Part shown: piece by piece, positions 28,166-28,269 of the stretch | How the letters are laid out: the number at the start of each line of letters is the position of its first letter | Numbering within the stretch: the stretch's first letter is position 1 | Assembly: GCA_035525375.1 (NCBI GenBank) | Contig: DATLEI010000053.1 | Span: 1-28,269 of the forward strand | Reading direction: 5' to 3' | Length of the DNA stretch: 28,269 nucleotides | Source: JALZBN01 sp035525375 | GTDB taxonomy: Bacteria > Actinomycetota > Acidimicrobiia > Acidimicrobiales > AC-14 | The notes under the pieces: generated by a model | Seen by the model: the letters and a program-made list of their open reading frames with translations, nothing else | What the model was told of the DNA's origin: nothing | Databases searched by the model: none | Position numbers and translations under genes: made by a program

Positions 28166-28269
28166 GGCCGTTCGATCTGCCCACCCAGGCGTCGATGTCG
28201 TAGCCGCGTACCTCCCAGTACCCCGGCCGAGGCGGGCCTTTGGTCACCTCGATACGTTCGAGCCACTTG
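28146..28269 (-). CDS. Sulfite-oxidase-family molybdopterin oxidoreductase, C-terminal fragment
   Basis: The last 40 codons of a gene running off the window. The sequence K-W-L-E-R-I-E-V-T-K-G-P-P-R-P-G-Y-W-E-V-R-G-Y resembles the C-terminal end of sulfite oxidase/YedY-type molybdoenzymes, in which K-W-L-x-R-I-E-V and G-Y-W are common. The final residues (R-S-N-G-R-D-D-S-A-T) are unspecific. TGA is at 28146-28148, 20 bp inside the cytochrome gene, so the two are probably translationally coupled and form one complex. The catalytic part is outside the window. Confidence 0.68.
   Translation of the reverse strand, partial: KWLERIEVTKGPPRPGYWEVRGYDIDAWVGRSNGRDDSAT

Noticed and set aside
1..28269. 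tRNA, rRNA, replication origin or prophage genes
   Set aside because: I found no tRNA-like cloverleaf with a T-loop GTTCRA and matching acceptor stem, no rRNA stretch, no DnaA box cluster and no phage structural or integrase motifs. A tRNAscan or Rfam search would be decisive.

Overview
The window is high-GC bacterial DNA from an actinobacterium (Actinomycetota). The evidence is a WhiB regulator convergent with a PdtaS-type sensor kinase, the histidine phosphatase / DUF3090 / SCO1664 gene trio, a DUF3107 gene, an RsbW-SigF pair, an FrhB-type (F420-linked) flavoprotein, frequent GTG/TTG starts and ATGA/GTGA overlaps. Gene order resembles Mycobacterium only locally, so a deeper-branching class such as Acidimicrobiia is possible; that is inference.

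Region 1 (1-6086) is the tail and maturation block of a [NiFe] hydrogenase, probably of the high-affinity H2-scavenging type (group 1h-like). The window opens in the last 43 codons of the large subunit, including the DPCxxCxxH nickel ligand motif and its cleavable tail. Tightly packed genes follow: a divergent maturation-protease homologue that lacks metal ligands, a NifU-domain protein, an unknown protein, a canonical maturation protease, a TPR protein, another unknown, and a protein with the biotin-protein-ligase fold but without its catalytic motifs. A 63-codon gene on the opposite strand and a CooC-type nickel-insertion ATPase close the block. Together they look like a dedicated Fe-S/nickel assembly and proteolytic maturation set.

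Region 2 (6087-11112) holds eight small single-span membrane proteins in two clusters. Three tandem paralogues have long heptad-repeat stalks (I-N-G pattern) and a cysteine pair at the extreme C terminus. Smaller relatives appear in both clusters. A minus-strand PsbP-like membrane protein, a strong bidirectional terminator and a 58-bp duplicated noncoding repeat lie between the clusters. I recognise no described system here; this is the most novel part of the window.

Region 3 (11132-18421) is housekeeping and repair: a CbbY-type HAD phosphatase, an SGNH hydrolase, an AlkA-like glycosylase, an Fpg/MutM-like glycosylase with an altered zinc finger, an FrhB-like flavoprotein, an HtpX-type protease with a long C-terminal extension, and a family 5 uracil-DNA glycosylase.

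Region 4 (18422-28269) contains the histidine phosphatase / DUF3090 / SCO1664 trio, an RsbW-SigF-lipid-kinase operon, whiB1 behind a perfect CRP-type palindrome, pdtaS, a pair of ArsA-like ATPases (BagA/BagB-like) with DUF3107, a DUF2064-type transferase, and a b-type cytochrome downstream of a sulfite-oxidase-family molybdoenzyme that runs off the window. The palindrome GGCGCGCC occurs 19 times by eye after position 12233 and not at all before, so regions 1-2 may have a different history from regions 3-4. I saw no tRNA, rRNA, CRISPR array or insertion sequence.
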